A stretch of DNA of 64,000 bases from Oscillospiraceae bacterium. Lineage in GTDB: Bacteria > Bacillota > Clostridia > Oscillospirales > Oscillospiraceae. A model generated the notes under the pieces. The model saw only the letters and a list, made by a program, of their open reading frames with translations, was not told the DNA's origin and searched no databases. The stretch is from positions 42,624-106,623 of the forward strand of contig JAFSBW010000026.1 in NCBI GenBank assembly GCA_017437095.1, written 5' to 3'. Made by a program: the position numbers and the translations under genes. Positions 1-8,746 of the stretch are shown piece by piece (the stretch's first letter is position 1; each line of letters starts with the position of its first letter).

Positions 1-1
1 T

Positions 2-157
2 ATGGCCTGCGGTGTGCAGGCCCAGGAAAAATGCGGGGAGATCGCCGCCAATATGACTTATCTGGAGCTGTCTACCTACCCGGGATATATGGATAATTTT
101 GTGGCTGCCTGCTTCATTCCCCATACCAACGCAGCCCTGTTCCCCAGCGCCCTGTAA
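2..157 (+). CDS. C-terminus of an ASKHA/DUF4445-like protein (partial)
   Basis: The window opens inside a gene whose last 51 codons are visible in one frame, ending at TAA. The tail contains YLELSTYPGYMDNFVAAC and FIPHTNAALFPSAL, which resemble the C-terminus of ASKHA-fold DUF4445 proteins, the reductive activators of corrinoid enzymes. In that family the end often reads like 'FIPHTD..LFPSV'. The DUF3786 gene follows at once, a neighbour I recall for corrinoid-activation genes, which mildly supports the call. Only the tail is seen, so nucleotide-binding motifs and the ferredoxin domain cannot be checked. Confidence 0.5.
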   Translation: MACGVQAQEKCGEIAANMTYLELSTYPGYMDNFVAACFIPHTNAALFPSAL

Positions 158-168
158 TAGTACCGCAG

Positions 169-188
169 GGCGGGGGCTTGCCCCCGCC
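169..188. repeat. Intergenic palindrome, GGCGGGGGC/GCCCCCGCC type
   Basis: A perfect nine-base inverted repeat with a two-base centre lies between the stop codon at 157 and the next gene. Read on the minus strand, the wider element (163-188) nearly matches the palindrome at 851-876, including the CCGCCCTrCGG flank. It belongs to the dispersed family described in the findings. It could also end transcription of the upstream gene, but there is no T-run. Confidence 0.6.
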
Positions 189-216
189 GCTTGCAACCAC
201 TTTAGGAGATTCCAAT

Positions 217-810
217 ATGCAAGTAGAAAACCGCAAGGATGAAGTTCCCTTTGCTTACTATCAGGAAAAATTTGCCGCCCTTGACCCTGCCGAAGCGGTA
301 AGCCGGGTAGGGGAGTGCTACAAAGACGGAAAATTCTCTCTGGCGCTTTTGGGCAGCAGCTATACCGTTACCCACCCCCAGGCCGTGATCACCCCGGCAG
401 CGGCGCTGCCGGTGCAGACCTTTTTGCTGCGCTGGCTGCTGGAGGGGGACAGCCAAAGGGATGACGGCAACTATTATACCTTCCGGGAGCTGCCCTGGGG
501 GGAGGTATACATTCAGGCCTATACCGGCCGGGTGCTGAAGCGCTCTGCCTTTACCTTTGGCACAAGGCTTCTATCCTTTGCCGCGGCCTGCGAAAAGATG
601 GGGGCGGAAAAGCTGCAGGCAGGGGATTGCGGCTACCGGTTCTCCTTTTTGCCGGGGCTGAAAATGCAGCTGATCCTCTGGGAGGGGGATGAGGAGTTCC
701 CGCCCAGCGCACAGATCCTGTATTCCGGCGGCTTTGCAGCTCTTACCGCGGAAGACAGAGTGATCGCCGCGGAGATCCTGATCTCTACCGTAAAAGCCAA
801 TATGCAATAA
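217..810 (+). CDS. DUF3786 domain protein
   Basis: A soluble 197-residue protein of unknown function. It matches the general layout of DUF3786: an N-terminal helical part with EVPFAYYQEKFAALDP, a middle segment containing FRELPWGEVYIQAYTGRVLK, and a C-terminal strand region ending in a helix that contains AAEILISTVKANM. The start at 217 is chosen because TAGGAG lies just upstream. An in-frame upstream GTG at 178 would fall in the palindromic repeat. DUF3786 genes often sit beside ASKHA/corrinoid-related genes, matching the partial gene before it. There is no signal peptide and no membrane segment. The biochemical role is unknown. Confidence 0.7.
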   Translation: MQVENRKDEVPFAYYQEKFAALDPAEAVSRVGECYKDGKFSLALLGSSYTVTHPQAVITPAAALPVQTFLLRWLLEGDSQRDDGNYYTFRELPWGEVYIQAYTGRVLKRSAFTFGTRLLSFAAACEKMGAEKLQAGDCGYRFSFLPGLKMQLILWEGDEEFPPSAQILYSGGFAALTAEDRVIAAEILISTVKANMQ

Positions 811-850
811 AAAGCGCTGTAAGATAGCATGTTCCAAATTGAAAAGTTAT

Positions 851-876
851 GGCGGGAGCAAGCCTCCCGCCCTACG
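851..876 (+). repeat. Intergenic palindrome, GGCGGGAG...CTCCCGCC with CCTACGG flank
   Basis: An eight-base inverted repeat (851-858 with 864-871) encloses CAAGC and is followed by CTACGG. It matches the 163-188 element in inverted orientation, so the two flank the DUF3786 gene. The rest of 811-1076 holds a second GC-rich stretch (about 890-925), the promoter at 977-1005 and no convincing gene. Confidence 0.6.
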
Positions 877-976
877 GTGTCTTTCCGGACGTGGTGTAGG
901 GCGCTGGCTGCTCCCGCCGTTTCTGTTGGCTATGTATTACGGCTTTTTTGGCGCGGTATTTTTGGGCGGAAAGCCC

Positions 977-1005
977 TTGCAATTTGCCCCCGTTGGGGTT
1001 ATAAT
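977..1005 (+). promoter_or_regulatory. Sigma-A promoter for the polysaccharide-control operon
   Basis: TTGCAA (977-982), a 17-base spacer and a perfect TATAAT (1000-1005) precede the S24/S26 peptidase gene by about 70 bases. The genes from 1077 to 7725 are close-packed, so this promoter probably serves all of them. Confidence 0.65.
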
Positions 1006-1076
1006 AAGATGATAAAATAGGAAAATGGTGAGCTATTGCCATTTTAAGCCCATTTTCAGGCAGGGGGGTGGCGGCT

Positions 1077-1526
1077 ATGGAGCAGCAAAAGAGGATCCTT
1101 TCCCAGCAGGCCCTTGCCCAGGCGGTGGCCGCGGGGATTGCCGATGGAGGCAGCTTTATTCTGCAGGTTACCGGCGGCTCTATGGTGCCGGCGCTGCTGC
1201 ATGAAAGATCCCAGGTAGAGCTGGTGCAGCCGGGGGAAAACCGCCCGGGGGAGATCGTGCTGGTGCGCCGCGGCAACGGCAGCCTGGTGCTGCACCGCAT
1301 CATCCGCCGAACAGAAAACGCTATTACCATCAACGGCGATGCCCAGAGCTGGACGGAGGAGGTTGCCCCCTCCCAGATCTTGGCCAGGGTAAGCCGCATT
1401 TGCCGCAAGGGCCGCTGGTACGAAGCCGGCTCCGTGGCAGACAAGATGTACTACAAGCTTTGGGGCGTTACCAGGCCTTTGCGCCCGGCGATGCTGAAAG
1501 CTTACAGCAAGGTAAAGAGGAAGTAA
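1077..1526 (+). CDS. S24/S26-family peptidase (signal-peptidase-like, no membrane anchor)
   Basis: A 149-residue protein with the signal-peptidase fold. The motif TGGSMVPALL carries the nucleophile serine near residue 40, and LVLHRIIRR later in the chain matches the Ser/His variants of S26 rather than the Ser/Lys form of bacterial LepB. The strand containing ITINGDAQ is also typical. Unlike LepB there is no N-terminal membrane segment. I chose ATG 1077 because a G-run at 1063-1068 is well spaced from it; a GTG at 1068 overlaps that site. The ABC exporter starts one base after the stop, so the two are probably co-translated. The partner substrate is not visible here; a cleaved or exported peptide is possible but unproven. 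Confidence 0.7.
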   Translation: MEQQKRILSQQALAQAVAAGIADGGSFILQVTGGSMVPALLHERSQVELVQPGENRPGEIVLVRRGNGSLVLHRIIRRTENAITINGDAQSWTEEVAPSQILARVSRICRKGRWYEAGSVADKMYYKLWGVTRPLRPAMLKAYSKVKRK

Positions 1527-1527
1527 C

Positions 1528-3258
1528 ATGAGCTTTTTCCGAAAGATCCGACAGAAAATTAAAGACGGTTCTGCCCGGGAGCTGATTTCGGAGCTGCGCT
1601 GGATCGCGAACTATTCCATGCGCTATAAGGCGGCCATGGTTTGGTATGTGCTGCTGGGCGTGTTTGGCGTGGCCATGAGCCTGTATGCCGGCGTGGTGAG
1701 TAAGCGCATTATCGATGCCGTTACCGGCTACCGCTATACCGGCCTGCGGGAGGCGGCCTTTGCCTATATTACCATGCAGCTTTTGCGGGTGGTATCCGGC
1801 AGCGTTTCCTCCCGGATCAATGCGGGCATTCGGGTAAAGGTAGAGCACCGCATCCGCGCCGATGTGTACAGCAGCATCATGGATACCGACTGGGAAAGCC
1901 TGACGGCTTACCACTCCGGCGATGTTCTCAGCCGGGTGGAGGGGGATGTAAACACCGTTACCTCCGGCGTTCTCAGCTGGGTGCCGGATCTGTTTACCAG
2001 GCTGCTGCAGTTTGGCGCCATTTTTGCTCTGATCCTTTATTATGACCCAACTTTGGCGGCGCTGGCTTTGCTCAGTGCGCCGGTTACGGTGATCATGTCC
2101 GCTTTCCTGATGAAGCGGCTGCGCAGCCATGCCAAAAAGATGCGCACCGTCAGCGCCCAGGTTACCGCCTTTAACGAAGAATCCTTCCAGAATATTCAGG
2201 CCATCAAGTCCTTCGGCCTGACAGATCTGTATAACCGCCGCCTGCAGCAGGTGCAGGGCCAGTACCGGGATGCCCGGCTGAGCTACAACCGCTTCCATGT
2301 GAACACCTCCGCCGTGCTGAGCCTTACGGGCATTTTGGTTACCATTGCCTGCTTCGGCTGGAGCGTGCTGCGGCTTTGGAAGGGGCATATCAGCTACGGC
2401 ACCATGACTCTGTTTTTGCAGCTGGCCTCCTCCCTGAGCGCCACCTTTACGGCGCTGGTAAAAATGGTGCCGGATATGATCGGCGGCGCTACGGCGGCCG
2501 GCCGCATCATGGACCTGACGGAGCTGCCCAAGGAAGACCGCTCTATGGATGCCCAGGCGGAAGCCTTCCGGCAAAAGCATCCCGGCGGCGGTGTCAGCGT
2601 GGTGGCCCAGGACCTTACCTATGGCTATTCTACCGGAGAGACTGTGCTGCGCAATGTGGCTTTCCGGGCAGATCCCGGCGAGATGGTTGCCATCGTTGGC
2701 GCTTCCGGCGAGGGCAAGACCACTCTGCTGCGGCTGCTGCTGGGCGTGGTTCGCCCCCAGGCGGGGAAGCTCTGCGTGGCAGACGGGGAGCAGGAGCTGC
2801 CCGTTTCTCCCTCTACCAGGCGGCTTTTTGCCTATGTTCCCCAAAATTGCACCCTGTTTTCCGGCACTGTAGCGGACAATCTGCGGCTTATGAACCAAAA
2901 CGCCACCGATGCCCAGCTTTGGGAAGCGCTGCGCCTGGCCTGCGCCGATGATTTTATCCGGGCGCTGCCCAAGGGGCTCAATAGCCCGGTGGCAGAGCAG
3001 GGCGGCGGCTTCTCCCACGGCCAGCTGCAGCGGCTGATGCTGGCCAGAGCCTTTTTGGCGGAGGTTTCCGTGCTGCTGCTGGACGAAGCTACCTCCGCGC
3101 TGGATCCGCAGACCGAAGCCCGGGTGCTGCAAAACTTTACCGATAGCTGCAAAGGCCGCACCTGCATCGTTACTACCCACCGCCAGGGCGTGCTGCAGGT
3201 TTGCGACCGTATCTACCGCATCAGCGACGGCGCTATGAACGAGCTGGCCAAAGCCTAA
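1528..3258 (+). CDS. ABC exporter, fused membrane and ATPase domains
   Basis: A 576-residue half-size exporter. About residues 30-310 form six membrane helices of the type I exporter fold, and residues 350-576 form the nucleotide-binding domain. Walker A is GASGEGKTT, Walker B is VLLLDEATSALD and the switch histidine is in VTTHR. The signature motif reads FSHGQ instead of LSGGQ, so one glycine position holds a histidine. It works as a homodimer or with another half-transporter. The gene sits between an S24/S26 peptidase and the Wzz-like gene, which points to export of a peptide, lipid or glycan precursor. The substrate cannot be told from sequence. Confidence 0.85.
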   Translation: MSFFRKIRQKIKDGSARELISELRWIANYSMRYKAAMVWYVLLGVFGVAMSLYAGVVSKRIIDAVTGYRYTGLREAAFAYITMQLLRVVSGSVSSRINAGIRVKVEHRIRADVYSSIMDTDWESLTAYHSGDVLSRVEGDVNTVTSGVLSWVPDLFTRLLQFGAIFALILYYDPTLAALALLSAPVTVIMSAFLMKRLRSHAKKMRTVSAQVTAFNEESFQNIQAIKSFGLTDLYNRRLQQVQGQYRDARLSYNRFHVNTSAVLSLTGILVTIACFGWSVLRLWKGHISYGTMTLFLQLASSLSATFTALVKMVPDMIGGATAAGRIMDLTELPKEDRSMDAQAEAFRQKHPGGGVSVVAQDLTYGYSTGETVLRNVAFRADPGEMVAIVGASGEGKTTLLRLLLGVVRPQAGKLCVADGEQELPVSPSTRRLFAYVPQNCTLFSGTVADNLRLMNQNATDAQLWEALRLACADDFIRALPKGLNSPVAEQGGGFSHGQLQRLMLARAFLAEVSVLLLDEATSALDPQTEARVLQNFTDSCKGRTCIVTTHRQGVLQVCDRIYRISDGAMNELAKA

Positions 3259-3289
3259 ACCCTACTTACCCTCAAAAGGAGGATATCCA

Positions 3290-4768
3290 ATGGCAGAAGA
3301 AAAGAATACCGCCCCGGTAGAAGAGGAGGCAAGCAACGGCCTGGATCTGGGCGTGCTGATGCACGATATGATCCGTGGCTTCCTGAAATACTGGTATATC
3401 GTGCTGGCGCTGGTGCTGGTGCTGGGCCTGAAGGGCATGTATGACAGCGTGTCCGGCTATACGCCTATGTACCGCTGCCAAACCAGCTTTACCGTGTCTG
3501 CCCCGGAGTCCGGCGGCGATGAATACAACCCCAGCCCCTATTATGACCGCTCCGCCGTGTCCCAGATGGTGGCTACCTTCCCCCATCTGCTGAATACCGA
3601 CCTTTTGCGTGAGCGCATCCGGGAAGATCTGGGCCGCAACTATTATGCTTCCGTTTGGCCCTCCTCTTTGGCAGAGTCCAACCTGTTTACCCTTACCTGC
3701 ACCAGCACGGATCCCAAGGAAGCCTACGAGGTGCTGGTGGCGGTGGTGGATAACTACCCGGAAGTATCCGCCATGGTCATGGGCGAGGTGCAGCTGAACA
3801 TGATCGACCCGCCCCGCCTGCCCCAGGAGCCTTACAATAAAATGAGCTGGGTAGGCGCTACCTTTAAAAAGGCTTTTATGGGTCTGCTTTTGGGCATTGC
3901 CCTGCTGGCGGTTTATGCCCTTACCCGCAATACCGCCCGCCAGGATAAAGACATTGAAGAAAAGCTCAACCAGCAGTGCCTGGCCATTATTCCCCAAGTG
4001 CAGTTTAAAAAGCGCTCCGGCAAGGTGGATACCACCATCTCTATTTTTAACGAAAAAACCGGCGTTGCTTTCCAGGAGAGCTTCCGTGGCCTTTCTTTGC
4101 GGCTGGTTACCACTATGCAGGAAAATGAGCATAAGGTGCTGGGCGTTACCGGCACGGCCCAGGGCGAGGGCGCTACTGTGATCGCCCGCAACATTGCCAT
4201 GGCCCTGGCGGAAAGCCGCAAGAAGGTGCTGCTCATCGATGCTTCTTTCCAGGCTGTGCGGGATAAGAACGACCGCCCGGGTCTGGACAGCTTCCTGGAA
4301 GGCACCAGCGAGCTTTCCGACATTTTGGTGCGGGACCATAAGGCCCATATTTATACCATTACCTGCCGCCGCAGGATGACCCCTGCGGAGCTGGCCAAAT
4401 ATACGCAGCAGCTGCAGAGCCTGATCCTGGGCGCCCGCAGCGTTATGGACTATGTGATCGTAGACATTCCCCCCTGCGAAAACCTAGGCGATGCCGCCAT
4501 CGGCGTAGAGCTTTGCGAGGGCCTTTTGTATGTGATCCGCCAGGATACCGTAAAAATGGGCCGGATCATGGATGCCATTGAAGATCTGAGCCGTTACGAA
4601 GCCAATATCTACGGCTGCATCCTCAACGGCGCCCAAAGCGGCCTGGCAGGCTATGGCTACGGCTATGGCTACAACTATTCCCGCTACAGCTACTCCCGCT
4701 ACAGCCGCTACGGCTACGGCCGCTACGGTTACGGCTATGGCTACGGCGAAAAGAAGAAGAAAACCTGA
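3290..4768 (+). CDS. Wzz-type chain-length protein with degenerate BY-kinase domain and tyrosine-rich tail
   Basis: A 492-residue protein. Residues about 20-215 form the Wzz/capsular co-polymerase module with two membrane helices. Residues about 260-445 form a BY-kinase-like domain. Walker A reads GTAQGEGAT, so the key lysine is alanine. The A' motif reads LLIDASFQ instead of a DxDxR pattern. Walker B (YVIVDIPP) is intact. The C-terminus (about residues 446-492) is a run of Tyr, Gly, Arg and Ser containing more than a dozen tyrosines, followed by EKKKKT. It therefore looks like a catalytically dead domain that still carries the phosphorylation tail. A second homologue at 6373 has the opposite arrangement. 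Start ATG follows AAAGGAGG. Confidence 0.85.
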   Translation: MAEEKNTAPVEEEASNGLDLGVLMHDMIRGFLKYWYIVLALVLVLGLKGMYDSVSGYTPMYRCQTSFTVSAPESGGDEYNPSPYYDRSAVSQMVATFPHLLNTDLLRERIREDLGRNYYASVWPSSLAESNLFTLTCTSTDPKEAYEVLVAVVDNYPEVSAMVMGEVQLNMIDPPRLPQEPYNKMSWVGATFKKAFMGLLLGIALLAVYALTRNTARQDKDIEEKLNQQCLAIIPQVQFKKRSGKVDTTISIFNEKTGVAFQESFRGLSLRLVTTMQENEHKVLGVTGTAQGEGATVIARNIAMALAESRKKVLLIDASFQAVRDKNDRPGLDSFLEGTSELSDILVRDHKAHIYTITCRRRMTPAELAKYTQQLQSLILGARSVMDYVIVDIPPCENLGDAAIGVELCEGLLYVIRQDTVKMGRIMDAIEDLSRYEANIYGCILNGAQSGLAGYGYGYGYNYSRYSYSRYSRYGYGRYGYGYGYGEKKKKT

Positions 4769-4794
4769 TTAAAACCGCGAAAGGAGAGGACATT

Positions 4795-5526
4795 TTGAAG
4801 ATCATCGATTTGCATACCCATGTCCTCCCCGGCGTGGATGACGGAGCGGACTGCCTGCAGACGGCTCTGGAAATGCTAAAAAACGCGGATGCGTCCCATG
4901 TGATCGCCCTGGCGGCTACGCCCCATTGCAATTGCCCCAATATGCCCCGGTCCAATTTTTACGGCGAAGAGTATATGAAGCGGCTGGGCCTGCTGCGCCG
5001 GGAAGCTGCCGCTGCCGGCATCGAAGCCAAGATCCTTACCGGCATGGAGCTGCGGGCAGGGGACAACCTGAAGCTGATATTGGAGCAGGGCTGGGCCCTG
5101 GGGCTCAACGGCACCCGGTATTTGCTTACAGAGTTTCGCCCGGATGTGAGCCTGGCAGCCTGCCGGGAAAGCCTGCAGCTGATATTGGAGCATAATTACA
5201 TTCCCCTGGTTGCCCACCCGGAGCGCTACGGCGCTATCTGGCAGAATCCGGCGGCTGTGAATGAATGGCTGGATATGGGCTGCCATGTGCAGATCACCGG
5301 CGGCAGCATCCTGGGCAAATTCGGCCGGGATTCCTGGGTAGCCGCGGATTATTTGATCAAAAACGATCTGGTGGCCATTGCCGCCAGCGATGCCCACGGC
5401 CTGCGGTATCGCACCAATAACCTAATTAGCGTATACGACCATTTATCCATCCATTACAGCCCCCGTTATGCCAAGATGCTGCTGCTGCAAAACCCCTATG
5501 CCATCTGCCAAAACGAAACGCTGTAG
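4795..5526 (+). CDS. CpsB/YwqE-type PHP-domain tyrosine phosphatase
   Basis: A 243-residue metal-dependent phosphatase of the PHP fold that removes phosphate from BY-kinases and so controls polysaccharide assembly. The metal motif IIDLHTHVLPGVDDGA is at the N-terminus, with TPHCN, VAHPERY and a C-terminal ASDAHG that complete the metal site. The start is TTG 4795, placed correctly behind AAAGGAGAGG. An ATG start would delete the HxH motif. It lies between the two BY-kinase-like genes, as expected for kinase-phosphatase pairs in capsule operons. Confidence 0.9.
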   Translation: MKIIDLHTHVLPGVDDGADCLQTALEMLKNADASHVIALAATPHCNCPNMPRSNFYGEEYMKRLGLLRREAAAAGIEAKILTGMELRAGDNLKLILEQGWALGLNGTRYLLTEFRPDVSLAACRESLQLILEHNYIPLVAHPERYGAIWQNPAAVNEWLDMGCHVQITGGSILGKFGRDSWVAADYLIKNDLVAIAASDAHGLRYRTNNLISVYDHLSIHYSPRYAKMLLLQNPYAICQNETL

Positions 5527-5544
5527 TCTGGGGAGGAGAAGCTT

Positions 5545-6369
5545 ATGAGATATTTGCGCGTGGGCGCGGTGCTGCTGTTTATTGTCAGCCTGGCCCTGAA
5601 TTTAATGGGCAATGCCCGCTATAAAGCCCGGCAGGATACTACCCGGCCGGTGATCGAAAGCAGCATCGACCATCTGCAGCTTACAGTAGAGGAGGGAACT
5701 GCCTCACTGAAGCAGGGCCTTACCGCCCACGATAAAGAGGATGGCGATCTGACGGAAAACATCCTGGTAGCCTCTACCAGCTATTTTGTGGAAAAAGGCA
5801 CGATCAATGCAAACTATGTGGTATTCGACGGCGGCCACAACAGCGCCAGCTATACCCGCAAGGTGACCTTTACCGACTATGAAAGCCCCCGGTTTTCCCT
5901 GGATCAGCCCCTGATCTTCTACCAGGGCCAGAACATCCGCTATCTTAACTATATCCGGGCTTCCGACTGTTTGGACGGGGACATTACCGGCCAGATCAAG
6001 GTGGTCAAGGCCAATGTCAGCAACTATACCGTGGGCATCTACCCGGTGCTGCTGGAGGTAAGCAACTCCTTTGGCGACCGGGCCCAGGTAGAGCTTACCC
6101 TGGTGGTCAAGAGTGTTAGTTCCCGGGCGCCGGAGATCTTCCTGAAAAACTATATCGTATACCTGAAGGCCGGCCAGAGCTTTGACCCCCATTCCCTGGT
6201 GCAGTCCGTCCGCGCCTTCGGCACCGGCGAAAGCCTGCCTGTGAGCGAGGTTACGGTTTTGGGCTCGGTGGATACCGATACCCCCGGCTGCTACCAGCTG
6301 GCCTATTCCTATACCCAGGATGGCCATGAGGGCAGAGCCTACTTGAGCGTTGTTGTAGAGGGGGACTGA
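5545..6369 (+). CDS. Membrane-anchored protein with Ig-like DUF5011-type repeats
   Basis: A 274-residue protein with an N-terminal hydrophobic anchor (residues about 5-22) and an extracellular part made of Ig-like beta repeats. Phrases such as DKEDGDLTENI, DCLDGDITGQI and VVFDGGHNSASYTRKVTF match the cation-binding DUF5011-type module, with two repeats clear and a third near the C-terminus. It has no catalytic motif. It lies four bases before the BY-kinase gene and after the phosphatase, so a role in placing or binding the surface polysaccharide is a fair inference. Confidence 0.7.
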   Translation: MRYLRVGAVLLFIVSLALNLMGNARYKARQDTTRPVIESSIDHLQLTVEEGTASLKQGLTAHDKEDGDLTENILVASTSYFVEKGTINANYVVFDGGHNSASYTRKVTFTDYESPRFSLDQPLIFYQGQNIRYLNYIRASDCLDGDITGQIKVVKANVSNYTVGIYPVLLEVSNSFGDRAQVELTLVVKSVSSRAPEIFLKNYIVYLKAGQSFDPHSLVQSVRAFGTGESLPVSEVTVLGSVDTDTPGCYQLAYSYTQDGHEGRAYLSVVVEGD

Positions 6370-6372
6370 GCC

Positions 6373-7725
6373 ATGGAAGAACAGTTGATCCGCTTAGATG
6401 AAATCAACCCCTGCAATGTGCTGCGGGATCTGATTCGCAATGCTTGGGTGGTGGTGCTGGTGGTAGCCAGCCTGCTGCTGTGCGTGGATACCTACGAAAA
6501 GAACACCTTCCAGCCGGAATACGCCAGCGAGGCTACCTTTATGGTAAGCGCCAAGGGCAATTCCTCGGCCTACAGCAATATGAGCCTTACCAGCACCATG
6601 GCAGAGACCTTCTCGGAGCTGTTTAAAAGCGGCCTGGTGCGCCAGCGTGTGGAGCAAAAGCTGGGGGCCCAGCTGGATGGCGCTATCAGCACCCGCATTA
6701 TTTCCAACACCAATCTAATGATCGTGCGGGTGGTGGCTTCCAGCCCGGAAAATGCCTTTTTGGGGTTGAAGACCCTCATCGAGGTGTACCCGGAGATCTC
6801 TCAGGAGATCCTGCCCAATGCAGTTTTGGATGTGCTGAAAGAGCCCCGGGTGCCTACCAGCCCCGCGAATTATTTCAATACCGGCCACTATAAGAAGATG
6901 GCCCTGGTTTTGGGCTTTGGCCTGAGCGTGGGCCTGATCTGCCTGCTGAGCATCCTGCGCGACACGGTGCAGACCCCTGCCGCCGCCAAGCGCAAGGTAG
7001 ACAGCCGCCTGCTGGCGACATTGCGCCATGAACGCAAAAACAAAACCGTGCATTCTATGGCCAAAAAGAAAAACATTGCTCCCCTGGTAAGCAACCCCCT
7101 GGTAAGCAAAGCCTTCCGGGAAGAGCATCAAAGCCTTTGCTCTACTTTGGAGTACCATATGCGCAAGCATAACCAAAAGGTGCTGCTGATCTCCAGCGCC
7201 GGCGAAAACGAGGGCAAATCTACCGTAGCAGCCAATATTGCCCTGGGCCTTGCCGGGCGGGAGAAAAAGGTAGCCCTGCTGGATTGCGATTTCCGTAAGC
7301 CCGCGGTGCATAAGATCTTCCAGTCCCCCGGTGATGAAAATCACGATCTGGGCTACTACCTGAACCACGACGGCATATCCGATGACCTGCTGATCTTCTT
7401 GCCCCGGTGGAATCTCCATGTGGCGGTAAACCGCAGCGGCTACAAGCATCCCCAGCGGCTGTTTACCTCCGGCAAGCTGAAAAGATATCTGGATAAGCTG
7501 CGCAAGGAGTTTGACTATATCGTGGTGGATACCCCGCCCATGACTGTAGCGGCGGATACGGAAGCCCTGGCTGCTTATGTGGATGTTTCTATGCTGGTGG
7601 TCAGAGAGGACGGCATGAGCGTGCGGGATGTTAACGACTGTCTGGACGCGCTGTACCGCATGTCCCCGGATGTGGCAGGCTACTGCCTGAACAACTGCAA
7701 AAAGCTGGAAAACCTTATTAACTGA
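6373..7725 (+). CDS. Polysaccharide biosynthesis tyrosine autokinase (Wzz-BY-kinase), no tyrosine tail
   Basis: A 450-residue fused protein. About residues 15-200 form the Wzz module with membrane helices near residues 20-40 and 175-195. The rest is a BY-kinase. Walker A (AGENEGKST), A' (VALLDCDFRKP) and Walker B (YIVVDTPP) are all intact, so the active site looks functional. The C-terminus ends in NNCKKLENLIN and lacks the usual tyrosine cluster. The tail found on the degenerate homologue at 3290 may be its substrate. The gene starts four bases after the Ig-like gene and closes the operon. Confidence 0.88.
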   Translation: MEEQLIRLDEINPCNVLRDLIRNAWVVVLVVASLLLCVDTYEKNTFQPEYASEATFMVSAKGNSSAYSNMSLTSTMAETFSELFKSGLVRQRVEQKLGAQLDGAISTRIISNTNLMIVRVVASSPENAFLGLKTLIEVYPEISQEILPNAVLDVLKEPRVPTSPANYFNTGHYKKMALVLGFGLSVGLICLLSILRDTVQTPAAAKRKVDSRLLATLRHERKNKTVHSMAKKKNIAPLVSNPLVSKAFREEHQSLCSTLEYHMRKHNQKVLLISSAGENEGKSTVAANIALGLAGREKKVALLDCDFRKPAVHKIFQSPGDENHDLGYYLNHDGISDDLLIFLPRWNLHVAVNRSGYKHPQRLFTSGKLKRYLDKLRKEFDYIVVDTPPMTVAADTEALAAYVDVSMLVVREDGMSVRDVNDCLDALYRMSPDVAGYCLNNCKKLENLIN

Positions 7726-7825
7726 GCGCTGCCGGGCAGCAGCTGTGCGTGATACTATTATATAATGTATAATAATGTATATCCAAGCGCTGCCCTCGCT
7801 ATTTTCTCTTTCAGGAGCGATCGCT

Positions 7826-8662
7826 ATGCAAACCAAGGTAATCGACCTTTATGAGTATTTTGCCCAGAGCGCGCCGGAAGGCGCCGTCGGGCGGCTTAGC
7901 TGCTATTTTACCCATACCCCCGCCCAGGTAAGCCAAACCCGGCGCAAAAGCGGCGTTTTGGTGCTGCCCGGCGGCGGCTACCACCACACCTCCCACCGGG
8001 AGCATGAAAGCGTGGCCCTGAAGCTGCTGGCAGCGGGCTATCAGGCCTTTGTGCTGGAGTATTCCGTAGCGCCCCTGCGCTATCCCGTAGCTTTGCGGGA
8101 AGCCGCCATGGCCATGCGCTATATCCGGGAAAATGCCGATGCCTACGGCCTTACCGGCCGGGTAGCTGCTATGGGCTTTTCCGCCGGCGGCCATCTTTGC
8201 GGAACATTGGCTACTCTCTTTGACGCCCCCGAGGTCGCGGACATCGCTCCAGAGCATATCCTGCGGCCGGATGTGCTGGGGCTTTGCTACCCGGTGGTCG
8301 TTTCCCACGGCCGCACCCACAGCGGCAGCTTCGACAATCTCTGCGGCCAGGATACCGCCCTGCGGGAGCGCCTGAGCCTGGATAAGCTTGTGCGCCCGGA
8401 TATGCCCCCCGCCTTTATCTGGCATACCCGCAGCGATGAAAGCGTGCCCTGCCGCAACAGCCTGCTGCTTGCCCAGGCGCTGGAGGAGCAGGGGGTGGAT
8501 TTCAGCCTGCGCATCTACCGCAAAGGCAGCCACGGACTGTCTACCGCGGATCTGCTTTCCTACACCCCGGATACCCTGCCCCAAATCAGCCCGGATGTGC
8601 CCGGCTGGATGGATTCCATGGTGCAGTTTTTCCAGGAGCAGGGCGTTGGGATCATGGATTGA
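7826..8662 (+). CDS. Alpha/beta-hydrolase, acetyl-esterase-like
   Basis: A 279-residue cytoplasmic hydrolase of the BD-FAE/acetyl-xylan-esterase-like group. The oxyanion motif is VLPGGGYHH and the nucleophile elbow is MGFSAGGHLC. The acid and histidine probably lie in HTRSDESVP and KGSHGLS. Such enzymes remove acetyl groups from plant glycans, and the gene precedes the pectin genes. ATG 7826 is preferred because CAGGAG lies ten bases upstream. An in-frame ATG at 7775 has no good ribosome site. The preceding 100 bases hold an AT-rich stretch with TATAAT at 7761 but no matching -35. Confidence 0.8.
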   Translation: MQTKVIDLYEYFAQSAPEGAVGRLSCYFTHTPAQVSQTRRKSGVLVLPGGGYHHTSHREHESVALKLLAAGYQAFVLEYSVAPLRYPVALREAAMAMRYIRENADAYGLTGRVAAMGFSAGGHLCGTLATLFDAPEVADIAPEHILRPDVLGLCYPVVVSHGRTHSGSFDNLCGQDTALRERLSLDKLVRPDMPPAFIWHTRSDESVPCRNSLLLAQALEEQGVDFSLRIYRKGSHGLSTADLLSYTPDTLPQISPDVPGWMDSMVQFFQEQGVGIMD

Positions 8663-8746
8663 CCCCTGCAAAAGAAGATATTTCCGTTTTGCGGTTTTTT
8701 GAACGGATTTTTAAAAAAATTTTTTCTTTTCCCAAAACAATATTCA

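Noticed and set aside
829-1020. A 63-codon frame before the S24/S26 peptidase, considered as a peptide precursor.
   Set aside because: It runs through the palindromic repeat at 851-876 and the promoter at 977-1005 and has no ribosome site.
4620-4765. A coding tandem repeat from recombination, suggested by the TATGGCTACGG-like repeats.
   Set aside because: It encodes the in-frame tyrosine-rich tail typical of BY-kinase proteins and needs no further explanation.
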